A DNA stretch of 64,000 nucleotides from Scytonema millei VB511283 (lineage in GTDB: Bacteria > Cyanobacteriota > Cyanobacteriia > Cyanobacteriales > Chroococcidiopsidaceae). Of this stretch, positions 26,103 through 35,299 are shown in pieces (position 1 is the first letter of the stretch; the number at the start of each line of letters is the position of its first letter). Made by a program: the position numbers and the translations under genes. The stretch is from positions 1,606,632 through 1,670,631 of the forward strand of contig NZ_JTJC03000001.1 of the NCBI RefSeq assembly GCF_000817735.3, written 5' to 3'. The notes beneath the pieces are model-generated. The model ran no database searches and was not told the origin of the DNA. It saw nothing but the letters and a program-made list of their open reading frames with translations.

Positions 26103-26203
26103 AAGGATCTCCAGATCTTCGCGTTTGGGTATCTTGCACAATCTATCATTGTACCCGTAATTTTCCTGGGAGGCTATGATGGCTGTGTTGAGAGCGAATA
26201 AGC

Positions 26204-27475
26204 ATGATTCTTTTTTTAGTTGCGCTCCTATCCTTCTACCTTGCTTGGAACTTAGGCGCAAATGATGTTGCTAATGCGATGGGAACCTCTGTCGGCTCTA
26301 AAGCTGTGACGTTGCGTCAAGCCTTAGTCATTGCAGGGACTCTAGAATTTACAGGTGCGGTGCTGTTTGGACATGAAGTTTCAGAAACTCTAGCAACCAA
26401 AATTTTCAATCCTGCCCTATTCATCTCTCAGCCAGAAGTCTTGTTAGTAGGCATGATATCAGTTCTACTAGCTGGGGGAGCGTGGTTGCAAATCGCGACA
26501 TCACAGGGCTTACCCGTGTCATCATCCCATGCAATTGTAGGAGCGATCGCGGGTTTTAGTGCTTGCGCGATCGGATGGGAAGCAATAGACTGGGCATCAA
26601 TCGGGAAAATCACTTTTGCTTGGGTTATTACGCCTATAGTCAGTGGTGCGATCGCCTCTACATTTTACAGTCAGATAAGACACTGGATTTTGACTCAACC
26701 CGATCCTCTCAAACAGCTAGATGAGTGGATTCCTTGGTTAAGTGTGGCGCTGATCGGGATTTTTGGTGTCATCGTTCTACCTACTGTCAGTCATCCGATA
26801 TATACTCTGCTAACTCAATATTGGGGTTTACAACTTCCCGCCCGCGATTTACCTTTAGGGCTAGGGGCGATCGCGTCTGTATGTCTGAGCGTCTATGGTT
26901 GGAGACAGCTAGCAAAGTCAAAAGTTCAAAGTCAAAAGTCAAAAGTAGTTCCGACTCCCGATTCCCTTGTAGAAAAACAACTGGCACGCTTCCAACTCTT
27001 GAGTGCTTGCTTTGTCGCTTTCGCACATGGTTCTAACGATGTCGGGAATGCGATCGCACCCTTGGCAGCAATCTCTTATATTATTCGTACTGGCAGTGTT
27101 CCTGTAGATGGCATCGCAATTCCGTTATGGATTCTCGTACTTGGCGGTGCTGGTATTGTTGCAGGTTTAGCTGTTTGGGGTAAAAAAGTCATCGCCACCA
27201 TCGGCGAGGGAATTATTCCCTTACAACCCAGTGGGGGCTTCTGTGCTGAATTAGCCACGGCAACAACAATTTTACTGGCTTCGCGCCTGGGTTTACCCGT
27301 TTCTACATCCCATGCTCTAGTTGGTGGTGTTGTGGGAGTTGGTTTAGTCAGAAATTGGAAAACAATTCAGTTCCAAACTGTGCGAGGAATTGCCGCAGCT
27401 TGGATAATTACAGTACCGATAAGTGCCGTTTTGGGTGCTAGCATCTTTGCGATTGCACGTCGAATCTTCCTCTAG
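26204..27475 (+). CDS. Inorganic phosphate transporter, PiT family
   Basis: This low-affinity, ion-coupled phosphate permease of the inner membrane carries both PiT signature repeats: [20 protein letters not shown] near the N-terminus and [19 protein letters not shown] in the second half. About ten hydrophobic helices are visible. The hydrophilic loop between halves contains [17 protein letters not shown] (about residues 239-255), which is translated from GTCAAAA heptamers. The 3' end overlaps the convergent gene at 27438 by 38 bases. Confidence 0.93.
   Translation: MILFLVALLSFYLAWNLGANDVANAMGTSVGSKAVTLRQALVIAGTLEFTGAVLFGHEVSETLATKIFNPALFISQPEVLLVGMISVLLAGGAWLQIATSQGLPVSSSHAIVGAIAGFSACAIGWEAIDWASIGKITFAWVITPIVSGAIASTFYSQIRHWILTQPDPLKQLDEWIPWLSVALIGIFGVIVLPTVSHPIYTLLTQYWGLQLPARDLPLGLGAIASVCLSVYGWRQLAKSKVQSQKSKVVPTPDSLVEKQLARFQLLSACFVAFAHGSNDVGNAIAPLAAISYIIRTGSVPVDGIAIPLWILVLGGAGIVAGLAVWGKKVIATIGEGIIPLQPSGGFCAELATATTILLASRLGLPVSTSHALVGGVVGVGLVRNWKTIQFQTVRGIAAAWIITVPISAVLGASIFAIARRIFL
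26915..26966 (+). repeat. GTCAAAA-type tandem repeat inside the phosphate permease gene
   Basis: AAAGTCAAAAGTTCAAAGTC and following units, then CCGACTCCCGATTCC, are the same units found in gaps at 35619-35661, 49023-49055 and 50926-50949. The frame remains open and the segment falls in the predicted central loop. Confidence 0.8.
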
Positions 27476-28454
27476 TTGAAAGCTTGTCAGCAACTTTGTG
27501 CGCGACACAGTGCTTGTGAGCGTAAACCGTGCGATCGCCAATTTGACACTGTTGAATCCAATCCCAACCTAGTCTTACCATCGGACGATGACAAATACCG
27601 CAGACGTATTTATCAATCGTATCTAGTTCTGCACCAATTAAATATTGTTGTGCTTCAGGAAAAATTCCTGACTCTTTTAAAAATTCACAAATAACCCGAT
27701 ACGGATCTACCCGACACCACCAACTGGCGACATGATACATCTCAAAACCTAGTTTTTCTAAATACTTTTCATTGCCTAAAGTTTTGCTGTGTCCTCCATT
27801 CAGAAAATGTTGTTCGCCAGCAACTTCTAAGCCTAATAATCTAACTTGGTTGCTGTTATGACTCGCCACCCACAGTTGGTCTAAAATATATGGGATAGAA
27901 GATTGATAACTAGAACTCGGTACGATAAATTGAGGGGCAATTAGTTTAATTGCTTTATAAAACTTGGCATAGTTATACATAAAATTAGAGAAATTAGCTT
28001 TGTTAGACCAAATTCCTAATGCCTTACCATGCATAATTTCATGCATAGCAGAATAAGCTTCATACTGCCCGTAGCAAAACTGTTTGGTAGTTAAAAATTT
28101 CTCAGGGATTTCATAACCTCTTTGTTTGGCAACGTGAAATGCTTGAGAGGAGTTTAATTGCTGAAAATACTTTTCTTTCGATACTGGAATTGTTGTACCG
28201 TTAGAACTGATATAATGCCAGCCCGTTCTTAGAGCTTGCATCAGCAAATCGCGATCGCCAATTTCTTGATACAGTTGCTCGACATACTCGTAGCAAGGTT
28301 TATTATGAGTCGGTAAGTCAACAACAAGTTTCGTTTTCGGCGCACCCAGCATAATATCTGAGTTTTTCAGAGTTAATTTTGTGAGTTTTTCTAATTGTGA
28401 AATATAGTCGTGAATTCTAATTGCACTCTTAATTTCTTGTACATCTAGAGACAT
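27438..28454 (-). CDS. Unknown protein with C-terminal zinc-finger-like cluster
   Basis: I do not recognise this 338-residue protein. It has no signal peptide or membrane helix. The middle part is rich in aromatic residues (YNYAKFYKAIKLIAPQFIVP, HVASWWCRVDPYRV). The C-terminal region has CGICHRPM ... HKHC, a possible zinc site. YSAMHEIMHGKALG (about 135-148) contains H-E-x2-H, resembling a zincin motif, so a metallopeptidase-like fold is possible but unproven. The last 38 bases overlap the convergent phosphate permease gene. Confidence 0.7.
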   Translation of the reverse strand: MSLDVQEIKSAIRIHDYISQLEKLTKLTLKNSDIMLGAPKTKLVVDLPTHNKPCYEYVEQLYQEIGDRDLLMQALRTGWHYISSNGTTIPVSKEKYFQQLNSSQAFHVAKQRGYEIPEKFLTTKQFCYGQYEAYSAMHEIMHGKALGIWSNKANFSNFMYNYAKFYKAIKLIAPQFIVPSSSYQSSIPYILDQLWVASHNSNQVRLLGLEVAGEQHFLNGGHSKTLGNEKYLEKLGFEMYHVASWWCRVDPYRVICEFLKESGIFPEAQQYLIGAELDTIDKYVCGICHRPMVRLGWDWIQQCQIGDRTVYAHKHCVAHKVADKLSTRGRFDVQSQRC

Positions 28455-28609
28455 ATAAATATTACTAATAAATTTCCCATGTATAAAACCATACTGGAAT
28501 TTACTGATGATGTCTAACCTTCTCCAGGTATATTTATGAAAACTTTATTCAAATTGTAAAAACAGTAAAGACTTAACGTAGAAATACGGAGGATTTAAAA
28601 TTTGGGTAA

Positions 28610-28715
28610 GAGGTGAGAGGTGAGAGGTGAGAGGTAAAAAAAGCTAATAACCAACAGCTAATAGCTCCCTAATAACTGATAACTGTCAACTGTTAACTGT
28701 CAACTGTTAACTGAA
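28610..28715. repeat. GAGAGGT and AACTGTCAACTGTT tandem repeats
   Basis: GGTGAGAGG units (28608-28635) and AACTGTCAACTGTT units (28679-28712) lie in the gap between the unknown gene and tsaD and touch the tsaD stop. Confidence 0.75.
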
Positions 28716-29746
28716 TAAAGCTGCATTACATCCCTAAGAGATAAACGCGACTGCACGCCCAAAGTTAAGGATGAGGTATGCCCTCGGTTAAGACGATCGG
28801 CAGCAGCACAACCAATCATGGCAGCGTTATCAGTACAAAGCTTTAAAGGCGGAAATAACACGCGCAGATTATGACTGGCTGCTGCTACTTGCAGGTGTTT
28901 TCTGAGGCTGCTGTTGGCTGCAACTCCACCACCTACGGCGATCGTTTCTAAGCCATAGTCCCGAGCGCAAGCGATCGCCCGTTTAGTTAGAGATCGTGCT
29001 ACTGTTTCCTGAAAACTTGCCGCTACATCTGCCACTGGTACAGCACCATTTTGCTCTAACTGTCTTACCAATCGCAGTACTGCTGTTTTCAAGCCGCTAA
29101 AACTCGAATCATAGGGATGATAACCACCCTGCGATCGAGATATATTTCCCTCTGGCAAGGAAAAAGCTTGAGCATTACCTGTCTGTGCCAATTTGTCAAT
29201 GATGGGACCGCCAGGATATCCCAATTGCAACAGCCGTGCAACTTTATCAAAAGCTTCTCCAGCCGCATCATCGCGGGTTTCACCTAATGTCTCGTACACG
29301 CCGCAATCTTTAACGTAGATCGAGCTAGTGTGTCCGCCAGAAACTAGCAGGCACAAAAATGGCGGTTGCAAACTCGGTTCGCTCAAGTAGTTGGCGTAAA
29401 TATGCCCTTCTAAGTGATGTACGCCCAAAAAGGGCTTTTGATGGATTAATGCTAAAGTTTTTGCTGCCGTGATGCCCACCAACAAAGCACCAACCAAGCC
29501 AGGCGCGCAAGTCGCCGCAATCCCATCCAGATCTTGCCAGTTCATTTCAGCTTGCTCTAAAGCTAGGGCGATCGCCTGATTGATAATTTCTAAATGCTGG
29601 CGCGAAGCAACCTCTGGTACAACTCCCCCATACTGACTGTGTACTAGGATCTGGGAGTTAACAACACTGCTGCAAACTTGACGATTCTTAACAATCGCCA
29701 CCGCAGTTTCATCACAACTTGTTTCTATCGCTAATACAGTAGCCAT
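28700..29746 (-). CDS. tsaD: tRNA N6-adenosine threonylcarbamoyltransferase TsaD
   Basis: It transfers the threonylcarbamoyl group to A37 of ANN-decoding tRNAs. The 348 residues begin [16 protein letters not shown] and include the metal site HLEGHIYAN (H-x3-H) and LVSGGHTS, with [11 protein letters not shown] in the C-terminal lobe. The final residues (QLYSVNS) are encoded by the edge of an AACTGTT repeat, so the C-terminus may have been slightly changed by it. Confidence 0.97.
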   Translation of the reverse strand: MATVLAIETSCDETAVAIVKNRQVCSSVVNSQILVHSQYGGVVPEVASRQHLEIINQAIALALEQAEMNWQDLDGIAATCAPGLVGALLVGITAAKTLALIHQKPFLGVHHLEGHIYANYLSEPSLQPPFLCLLVSGGHTSSIYVKDCGVYETLGETRDDAAGEAFDKVARLLQLGYPGGPIIDKLAQTGNAQAFSLPEGNISRSQGGYHPYDSSFSGLKTAVLRLVRQLEQNGAVPVADVAASFQETVARSLTKRAIACARDYGLETIAVGGGVAANSSLRKHLQVAAASHNLRVLFPPLKLCTDNAAMIGCAAADRLNRGHTSSLTLGVQSRLSLRDVMQLYSVNS

Positions 29747-29776
29747 GTGAGGAAGGGAGTCGGGAATCGGGAGTCG

Positions 29777-29922
29777 GTAGGGGCAGGTTTATTCAGCATA
29801 CCTACACTAGGGTGAAAAATTCAGTGGTTAAACCTGCCCGTACGGGAGTCAGTAGGGGCAAGTTTATATCAGCATAGCTGTACTAGGCTGAAGAACTCAG
29901 TGCTTCAACCTGCCCGTACGGG
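29777..29922. repeat. Two family B palindromic repeats in tandem
   Basis: Both copies begin GTAGGGGCAGGTTT or GTAGGGGCAAGTTT and end ACCTGCCCGTACGGG; cores share CAGCATA and CAGTG. They probably arose by local duplication. Confidence 0.8.
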
Positions 29923-30175
29923 AGTGGGAGGGGGAATAGTTACAGGGGAACGAGAAAGATGAAGAATTTTTGCGGATACGCCCTTTGTTCTTCATAATTT
30001 CACGCTCAATTTTTAGTCTTTCTTCCCCTACTCCCTACTCCCTACTCCCTACTCCCTATATTAAGTAGCTTAAACTTTGATTTGCTCTAACTTTACTAGG
30101 ATCGCGCGCGAGAGTATGATTGCTTCCAAGTGCGTGCAAACATACTGTACAAACTGATTCATTTTGTAAAATAAA

Positions 30176-30197
30176 CTTTTTGTTTTGTAACAAAAGG
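30176..30197 (+). promoter_or_regulatory. Hairpin overlapping the psaF ribosome binding site
   Basis: CTTTTTGTT (30176-30184) can pair with AACAAAAGG (30189-30197) around a four-base loop. The right arm enters the AAAGGAAA ribosome site ahead of the ATG at 30208, so folding could reduce initiation. Confidence 0.35.
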
Positions 30198-30207
30198 AAA
30201 CAATTCC

Positions 30208-30711
30208 ATGCGTCGATTGTTTGCGCTGATTTTAGTTATTGGTGGACTGTGGTTTACATTTGCTCCACCAGCTCAAGCACAGCAAGCTAGTTTAGTACGT
30301 TGCAGCGACTCTCCTGCATTTGTTCAACGGGCAAAAGCTGCCCGCGATACGACTGCCGATCCGCAATCCGGCGAAAAGCGGTTTGAGCGCTACGCTCAAG
30401 CAATGTGCGGTCCTGAGGGCTTACCTCACTTGATTGTTGATGGTAATCTCAGTCGTGCTGGCGATTTTTTAATTCCTAGCATTATGTTTCTCTACATTGC
30501 TGGTCAGATCGGCTGGGCGGGGCGTGCCTATCTGCAAGCCACCAAGAAAAAGTATGCTAGTGAAACCGAAATCAAAGAAGTCATCATTGATGTTCCCTTA
30601 GCATTTCAGAGCATGGTGTCAGCGTTTGCTTGGCCCCTAGCCGCAGTGAAAGAGTTGCTCTCAGGAGAACTCACTGCTAAAGACGAAGAAATCCCCATTT
30701 CTCCGCGCTAA
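30208..30711 (+). CDS. psaF: Photosystem I subunit III (PsaF)
   Basis: This lumenal-side docking subunit of photosystem I has one membrane span. The 167 residues include a cleavable signal ([20 protein letters not shown], then AQAQQ) and the mature start [20 protein letters not shown], with two cysteines (CSDS and MCGPEG). [20 protein letters not shown] is the helical segment. It heads psaF-psaJ-psaJ-psaL, all in one direction. Confidence 0.97.
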   Translation: MRRLFALILVIGGLWFTFAPPAQAQQASLVRCSDSPAFVQRAKAARDTTADPQSGEKRFERYAQAMCGPEGLPHLIVDGNLSRAGDFLIPSIMFLYIAGQIGWAGRAYLQATKKKYASETEIKEVIIDVPLAFQSMVSAFAWPLAAVKELLSGELTAKDEEIPISPR

Positions 30712-30751
30712 TTGAACATTAATTTGTTTGAAATACTTGGGAGAGCTACAA

Positions 30752-30886
30752 ATGCAACAAAAATATTTTCTGCAATATCTTTCTCTAGCACCAGTTTTGC
30801 TATTTGCATGGCTGGCTGAAACAGCTGTGTGGTTAATTGTGTTTAACTACTTCTTCCCCGATCTTCTCTTCCACCCTATGCCATAA
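30752..30886 (+). CDS. psaJ: Photosystem I subunit IX (PsaJ), first copy
   Basis: The 44-residue, single-helix subunit has the pattern [20 protein letters not shown] then [13 protein letters not shown], standard for PsaJ. It lies 40 bases after psaF, the usual partner, with GGGAGAG upstream. A terminator-like hairpin (30924-30954) follows. Confidence 0.93.
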   Translation: MQQKYFLQYLSLAPVLLFAWLAETAVWLIVFNYFFPDLLFHPMP

Positions 30887-30923
30887 GTAAGGGTGTTTGA
30901 GCTGGAGGTGAGGGGATAGATCG

Positions 30924-30954
30924 GAGAGAATAGCGATCGTTGCTACTCTTTTTT
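30924..30954 (+). terminator. Terminator-like hairpin between the two psaJ copies
   Basis: AGAGAATAGCGA pairs with TTGCTACTCT (one mismatch, one G-T) and is followed by six T. It may end the psaF-psaJ transcript, leaving the second psaJ and psaL to a separate promoter. Confidence 0.6.
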
Positions 30955-31107
30955 CGTTCTGTTCTCTACCCTCTGGTTCTTAGATAGCCTGGTGGTCGAT
31001 CGACCAAGCGGATGATGGCGGTTTGAAACTAGCAAATTACTATCAATTTAGTGCATAGCGCGTTTCATGCTTGAAAAAATCATTGACTGGTCGGGAGACC
31101 AAAATTC

Positions 31108-31263
31108 ATGCAAAAACAGAACGAGAACGAACAAAAACACTATCTTCAGAGGTATCTTTCCTTAGCTCCGGTGCTAGCTGTGGTTGCTGTCTCGGTGGCT
31201 TTCACGACTTGGGCAATTTTTAACTACTTTTTTCCTGACTTACTCTTTCACCCAATGCCGTAG
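31108..31263 (+). CDS. psaJ2: Photosystem I subunit IX (PsaJ), second copy
   Basis: The 51-residue protein has a polar head (MQKQNENEQKHYLQR) about seven residues longer than the first copy. The helix [20 protein letters not shown] follows and the tail [13 protein letters not shown] is identical to copy one. The helix differs strongly ([12 protein letters not shown] against AVVAVSVAFTTW), so the copies diverged some time ago. GGGAGACC lies upstream. It may be an alternative subunit used under other conditions. Confidence 0.9.
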   Translation: MQKQNENEQKHYLQRYLSLAPVLAVVAVSVAFTTWAIFNYFFPDLLFHPMP

Positions 31264-31624
31264 GCTAAAACTAATTAGTTACTCACATCTAGCTAGAGCC
31301 TAAAATTAAGAATGTAGCGCTACAAATAGTCAGCTCTAGAGATAGTCCAATATTAGAGACTTTAATATTGAGTATTAAAATTACAATTACAGCCTAAGCG
31401 ATCGCGCGATTGGTAGATTTTACCTAGAAAAAATAGTTTTGCACAACGCAAAAAAAAGATAGTTTCGCGCCACGCGAACAGAGTGAAAACTCGCGTGTTT
31501 GATGCTTGCGACATGACGGCGATCGCTTAATTAATTTTTTTTAACTTCTCTGTCTAAATTGATATTTGGCTACAATTATTCACCTAAAATGATGCCACGA
31601 CCTTATTGATATCATACGGAGAAT
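31264..31624. other. Gap between psaJ2 and psaL with two small hairpins
   Basis: Two neighbouring hairpins stand out: TTTTGC/GCAAAA (31437-31453) and TTCGCG/CGCGAA (31464-31478). The rest is AT-rich. It should hold the psaL promoter. No open frame of note. Confidence 0.5.
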
Positions 31625-32158
31625 ATGGCGCAAGCAATAGATGCATCTAAAGATAGACCCGGCGATCCTAGAAATCAAGAAGTTGTCTTTCCTGCTGGGC
31701 GCGATCCTCAGAATAGTAACTTAGAAACACCAGTAAATTCTTCCGGCTTGGTGAAGTGGTTTATTAATAACTTACCCGCCTATCGCCCAGGTATTACCGA
31801 CATGCGGCGGGGTTTGGAAGTTGGTATGGCACATGGCTATTGGGTACTCGGACCTTTTACTAAACTAGGTCCATTACGCGATACAGATGTTGCCAACATT
31901 GCTGGATTGATCAGTACTTTAGGTATGGTGGCAATCATGACTGCTACTATGGCTTTGTATTCTGCTAGCAATCCACCTCAACCTGTTGCTACTACTACCA
32001 CTGGTGGTCAAGTTCCTTCTACTTTCAAATCACCAGAAAGCTGGAACAACTATATTAGTGGTTTCTTGATTGGAGGCGTTGGTGGCGCGGTGTTTGCCTA
32101 CTTCGTGCTGACAAATATAGCTATCATCAAGAACGTTTTTGGTGGGCTGTTTGCATAA
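31625..32158 (+). CDS. psaL: Photosystem I subunit XI (PsaL)
   Basis: This is the subunit through which photosystem I monomers join in trimers or tetramers. The 177 residues contain INNLPAYRPGITDMRRGLEV, GMAHGYWVLGPFTKLGPLRD and two long helices (AGLISTLGMVAIMTATMALY and SGFLIGGVGGAVFAYFVLTN). Between them is a low-complexity TTTTGG loop. Location directly after psaF/psaJ is the order seen in cyanobacteria that form tetrameric photosystem I. A CGGAG lies just ahead of the ATG. Confidence 0.96.
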   Translation: MAQAIDASKDRPGDPRNQEVVFPAGRDPQNSNLETPVNSSGLVKWFINNLPAYRPGITDMRRGLEVGMAHGYWVLGPFTKLGPLRDTDVANIAGLISTLGMVAIMTATMALYSASNPPQPVATTTTGGQVPSTFKSPESWNNYISGFLIGGVGGAVFAYFVLTNIAIIKNVFGGLFA

Positions 32159-32159
32159 C

Positions 32160-32223
32160 TGATTAGTTGGCAGTTGACAGTCAACTGTTAACTGTCAACT
32201 GTTAACTGTCAACTGTTAACTTT
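32160..32223. repeat. AACTGTCAACTGTT tandem repeat
   Basis: About four units of GTCAACTGTTAACT directly after psaL, the same unit as at 28679-28712. Confidence 0.8.
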
Positions 32224-32252
32224 CAAGCTAACAAATTATTTCACCTAGATTA

Positions 32253-32867
32253 TCAGGATGAAAATAAAATAGCTTCTATTTCTTGTAGTGCCGCTTCTCG
32301 ATTATCGTTGATGACTTTGTAATCGAATTCACCAGCAGCATTAATCTCTGCTTGAGCGCGGCGCAGACGACGAGCGATCGCCTCTTCTGAATCTTGACCG
32401 CGACTGCGCAAGCGTTGCTCTAGTTCTTCCATTGAAGGTGGTAAGATAAAAATGCGTAGCACTTCAGGAAAAGAAGCGCGGATTTGTCTTGCTCCTTCTA
32501 ATTCAATTTCTAAGATGGCAGTTTTGCCCTCGCCGATCTTTTCTGCCACTGGTTGACGAGGAGTCCCGTAGCAATTACCGGCAAATTCAGCCCATTCTAG
32601 TAATTCGCCGCGATCGACCATTTGGCGAAATTCTTCACGACTCACAAAGTAATAGTGTTTGCCGTGAATTTCTCCAGGGCGAGGGCTGCGCGTCGTGACT
32701 GAAATTGACAGGTAAAGCTGAGGGTGACGCTGCAACAGCAATTGCATGAGCGTACCTTTGCCTACGCCACTAGGACCTGTGAGTACAATCAACCGACCAG
32801 CCTTCGAGCCTGGAATTACGGTAGGAGAAATTTGAGTAGGCAAACCTGTCGTCATCCGCGTTCCCAA
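32253..32867 (-). CDS. gmk: Guanylate kinase
   Basis: It phosphorylates GMP to GDP. The 204 residues have the P-loop [15 protein letters not shown], the GMP-binding [20 protein letters not shown] and [15 protein letters not shown]. An N-terminal tail of about 23 residues precedes the core. The remA-like gene is 54 bases upstream on the same strand, the same pairing as in Bacillus. Confidence 0.97.
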   Translation of the reverse strand: MGTRMTTGLPTQISPTVIPGSKAGRLIVLTGPSGVGKGTLMQLLLQRHPQLYLSISVTTRSPRPGEIHGKHYYFVSREEFRQMVDRGELLEWAEFAGNCYGTPRQPVAEKIGEGKTAILEIELEGARQIRASFPEVLRIFILPPSMEELEQRLRSRGQDSEEAIARRLRRAQAEINAAGEFDYKVINDNREAALQEIEAILFSS

Positions 32868-32921
32868 TTTTGTAGTGAAAAAAACGAAATGGTTTATTTC
32901 ACATACTACTGCTTCTCCAGC

Positions 32922-33185
32922 TCAATTGTCTCCATGATGGTCGCGACCGATCACAAATCGATTTGCCACTGTTTCCGGTTGGATTGCTGAAAGAATTACA
33001 TGGCTGGAATCAGTCACGATCACAGCCCGCGTCCGCCGACCGTAGGTCGCATCGATTAGCTGTCCTCGATCCCGCGCGTCAGTAATGATACGCTTGATAG
33101 GTGCGGATTCTGGACTGACAATGGCAACGACTCGGTTAGCAGATACAATGTTGCCAAAACCGATGTTGATTAACTGAATGTCCAT
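32922..33185 (-). CDS. remA: RemA-like DUF370 protein
   Basis: The 87-residue protein matches the RemA/DUF370 family: [40 protein letters not shown] and [20 protein letters not shown]. In Bacillus RemA is a DNA-binding activator of matrix genes that forms ring-shaped oligomers; the RDRGQ region carries DNA-contacting arginine. In cyanobacteria the role is not established. It is upstream of gmk in the same direction. Confidence 0.9.
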   Translation of the reverse strand: MDIQLINIGFGNIVSANRVVAIVSPESAPIKRIITDARDRGQLIDATYGRRTRAVIVTDSSHVILSAIQPETVANRFVIGRDHHGDN

Positions 33186-33556
33186 GATAAATTAACGCAA
33201 AAAATGCGGCGTGAGAGGCAAATAAATATCTACTTTTCATGGTATCTATAAAAATTTGGAGTTACAAGGCTAAAATCACCCAAAAACCAGGCTTTTTATT
33301 TACTTCGAGTGCATTTTTATCCAATATCTATCTTTAGATATCCTTCAAAAGATAGAGAAAAGAAAAATCAGTTATCAGTTATCAGTTGTCAGCTATCAGT
33401 AACTAGTCAATTGCAACTTACGACTTATGACTTATGACTTATGACACCTGTACGGGCAGGTTTATCAATGGTCTTTGACTCTGACCTGTATTTCTGGTGA
33501 ACCCGCCCCTACAATTTCTGACTTCTGAGTTCATCCCTTACCCCTAGATCCCTCAA
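33186..33556. other. Gap between remA-like gene and rqcH with repeats
   Basis: It contains CAGTTAT units (33370-33400), ACTTATG units (33417-33443), a family B palindrome (33450-33512), and AT-rich sequence near the remA-like promoter. Confidence 0.65.
33450..33512. repeat. Family B palindromic repeat
   Basis: The ends GTACGGGCAGGTTT and GAACCCGCCCCTAC lie just upstream of rqcH. Confidence 0.8.
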
Positions 33557-35299
33557 TTGCAACCAGTTGACTTCACTACACTTACTGCTACTTGTAGCGA
33601 GTTGAGTAAAGATTGGATTCCGGCTCGTTTGGAGCAGGTTTATCAACGCGATCGCTACACGATTTTGCTAGCGCTACGGACGCTCGATCGGCGTGGATGG
33701 CTGGAAATATCGTGGCATCCCCAAGCAGCCCACCTTTGCATCGGCACTCCACCACCGCGACAGCCGGATACTTTTACTTTTAGCCAACAATTACTGCACC
33801 AACTTAATGGTTTAGCTCTCATTTCTTGTCGTCCCGTCGTCCCTTGGGAACGAGTTGTCGATTTACAGTTTGCCCGTCGTCCAGGGGAACCCGTACTTTG
33901 GCACGTATACGTGGAAATTATGGGCAAATATAGTAATGTCGTCCTGACAAACGCTGCAAACGAGATTACTACGGCTGCACATCAAGTCAGCCCCCAACAA
34001 TCGAGCGTGCGCCCGATTCAGACTGGGCAAAGTTACGAACTACCACCCGCACTAACGGGGACAGCCCCATCTTTAGATGAGCCGTTCTCGCGCTGGCAAG
34101 AACGGGTAAGCCTCGTACCGTCAGCTTTAAAACGCTGTTTGCTCAAAAGCTATCGCGGGATCAGTCCTGCTTTAGTCGAGGCGATCGCGCAAGCAGCCGA
34201 TCTAGATCCAGAGCAATCTACAGATAATTTGACAACGGAAGATTGGCAGCAGCTATTTCATTACTGGCAAGCGTGGCTGCAAACCTTAGCAAAATCTGAA
34301 TTTTTTCCTGGTTGGACGGCAACAGGATACACGGTTTTAAAATGGAATGCCATTCAGCCTGTAGCAAGCGTTCAAGAGTTACTGAACCAATACTATACAA
34401 ATCAACTCAATAGACAGGAATTTAGCCAACTCCAATATCAGTTAAGTCAAAAAATTCAAAGCCTATTGGCAAAATTACAGCAAAAGATCGATACCTTTAA
34501 AGCACGTTTGCAGCAATCCGATCGCGCCGACAGCTATCGCCAACAGGCAGACTTATTGATGGCTCACCTCCAAGAATGGCAGCCAGGGATGAAGTCAATT
34601 ACGCTAGCAGACTTTGAAACGGGAGAACCAGTAGCGATCGCCCTCAATCCCGAAAAAAATGCGATTCAGAATGCCCAAGGTTTATACAAGCAAGCGGGTA
34701 AACTCAAACGAGCAAGAGGTGCAGTAGAACCACTACTAGCCGAGGTAGAACAGGAACGCGATTATCTAGAGCAAGTCGAAGCCGCAGTTGCTCAAGTCGA
34801 TAAGTATCGATCTACAGAAGACTTGGAAGCCCTGAAAGAAATTCGCGAGGAGTTGATCCAACAGAAATATCTCAAAGCACCAGATTACGGACGGCGCAAT
34901 GCAAATGAAGATTCCAGCGTCAATTTTCATCGCTACTCTACCCCCAGTGGCTTTGAACTGCTCGTCGGACGCAACAACCGCCAAAACGACCAATTGACTT
35001 TTCGCGTTGCCGGAGATTACGATCTGTGGTTTCACGCTCAAGAAATTCCTGGCAGTCACGTTTTGATCCGGGTTACACCTGGGGCTGCACCAGAGGAAGC
35101 AGATTTACAGTTTGCAGCGGATTTTGCCGCTTACTACAGTCGCGCCCGTCAAAGCGATCGCGTACCAGTTATCTATACAGAGCCGAAGTATGTTTACAAG
35201 CCAAAAGGAGCAAAGCCTGGAATTGCCATTTACAAACAAGAACAGGTGATTTGGGGGCAACCCTTGCAAGCAGAGCAACATCTGCAACAATCGAACTAG
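33557..35299 (+). CDS. rqcH: NFACT family protein, RqcH/Rqc2 homologue
   Basis: It is a ribosome quality-control factor that binds stalled 50S-peptidyl-tRNA and adds C-terminal alanine tails in bacteria. The 580 residues comprise NFACT-N (about 1-200, EIMGKYSNVVLTN), helical segments with a long coiled coil (about 280-440), and a C-terminal NFACT-R domain (GFELLVGRNNRQNDQLTFRV, DLWFHAQEIPGSHVLIR). The start is TTG (MQPVDFTTL). The Asp-Arg pair important in Bacillus RqcH seems to be Glu-Arg here (PWERVVDLQF); my alignment of that point is by eye. Confidence 0.92.
   Translation: MQPVDFTTLTATCSELSKDWIPARLEQVYQRDRYTILLALRTLDRRGWLEISWHPQAAHLCIGTPPPRQPDTFTFSQQLLHQLNGLALISCRPVVPWERVVDLQFARRPGEPVLWHVYVEIMGKYSNVVLTNAANEITTAAHQVSPQQSSVRPIQTGQSYELPPALTGTAPSLDEPFSRWQERVSLVPSALKRCLLKSYRGISPALVEAIAQAADLDPEQSTDNLTTEDWQQLFHYWQAWLQTLAKSEFFPGWTATGYTVLKWNAIQPVASVQELLNQYYTNQLNRQEFSQLQYQLSQKIQSLLAKLQQKIDTFKARLQQSDRADSYRQQADLLMAHLQEWQPGMKSITLADFETGEPVAIALNPEKNAIQNAQGLYKQAGKLKRARGAVEPLLAEVEQERDYLEQVEAAVAQVDKYRSTEDLEALKEIREELIQQKYLKAPDYGRRNANEDSSVNFHRYSTPSGFELLVGRNNRQNDQLTFRVAGDYDLWFHAQEIPGSHVLIRVTPGAAPEEADLQFAADFAAYYSRARQSDRVPVIYTEPKYVYKPKGAKPGIAIYKQEQVIWGQPLQAEQHLQQSN

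Larger units (their letters stand above)
29747..30207. other. Gap between tsaD and psaF with two family B repeats
   Basis: The left two thirds hold two family B palindromes (29777-29846 and 29852-29922) and CTACTCC units (30027-30058). The right part is the psaF promoter region, ending in a hairpin over the ribosome site. Confidence 0.7.
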
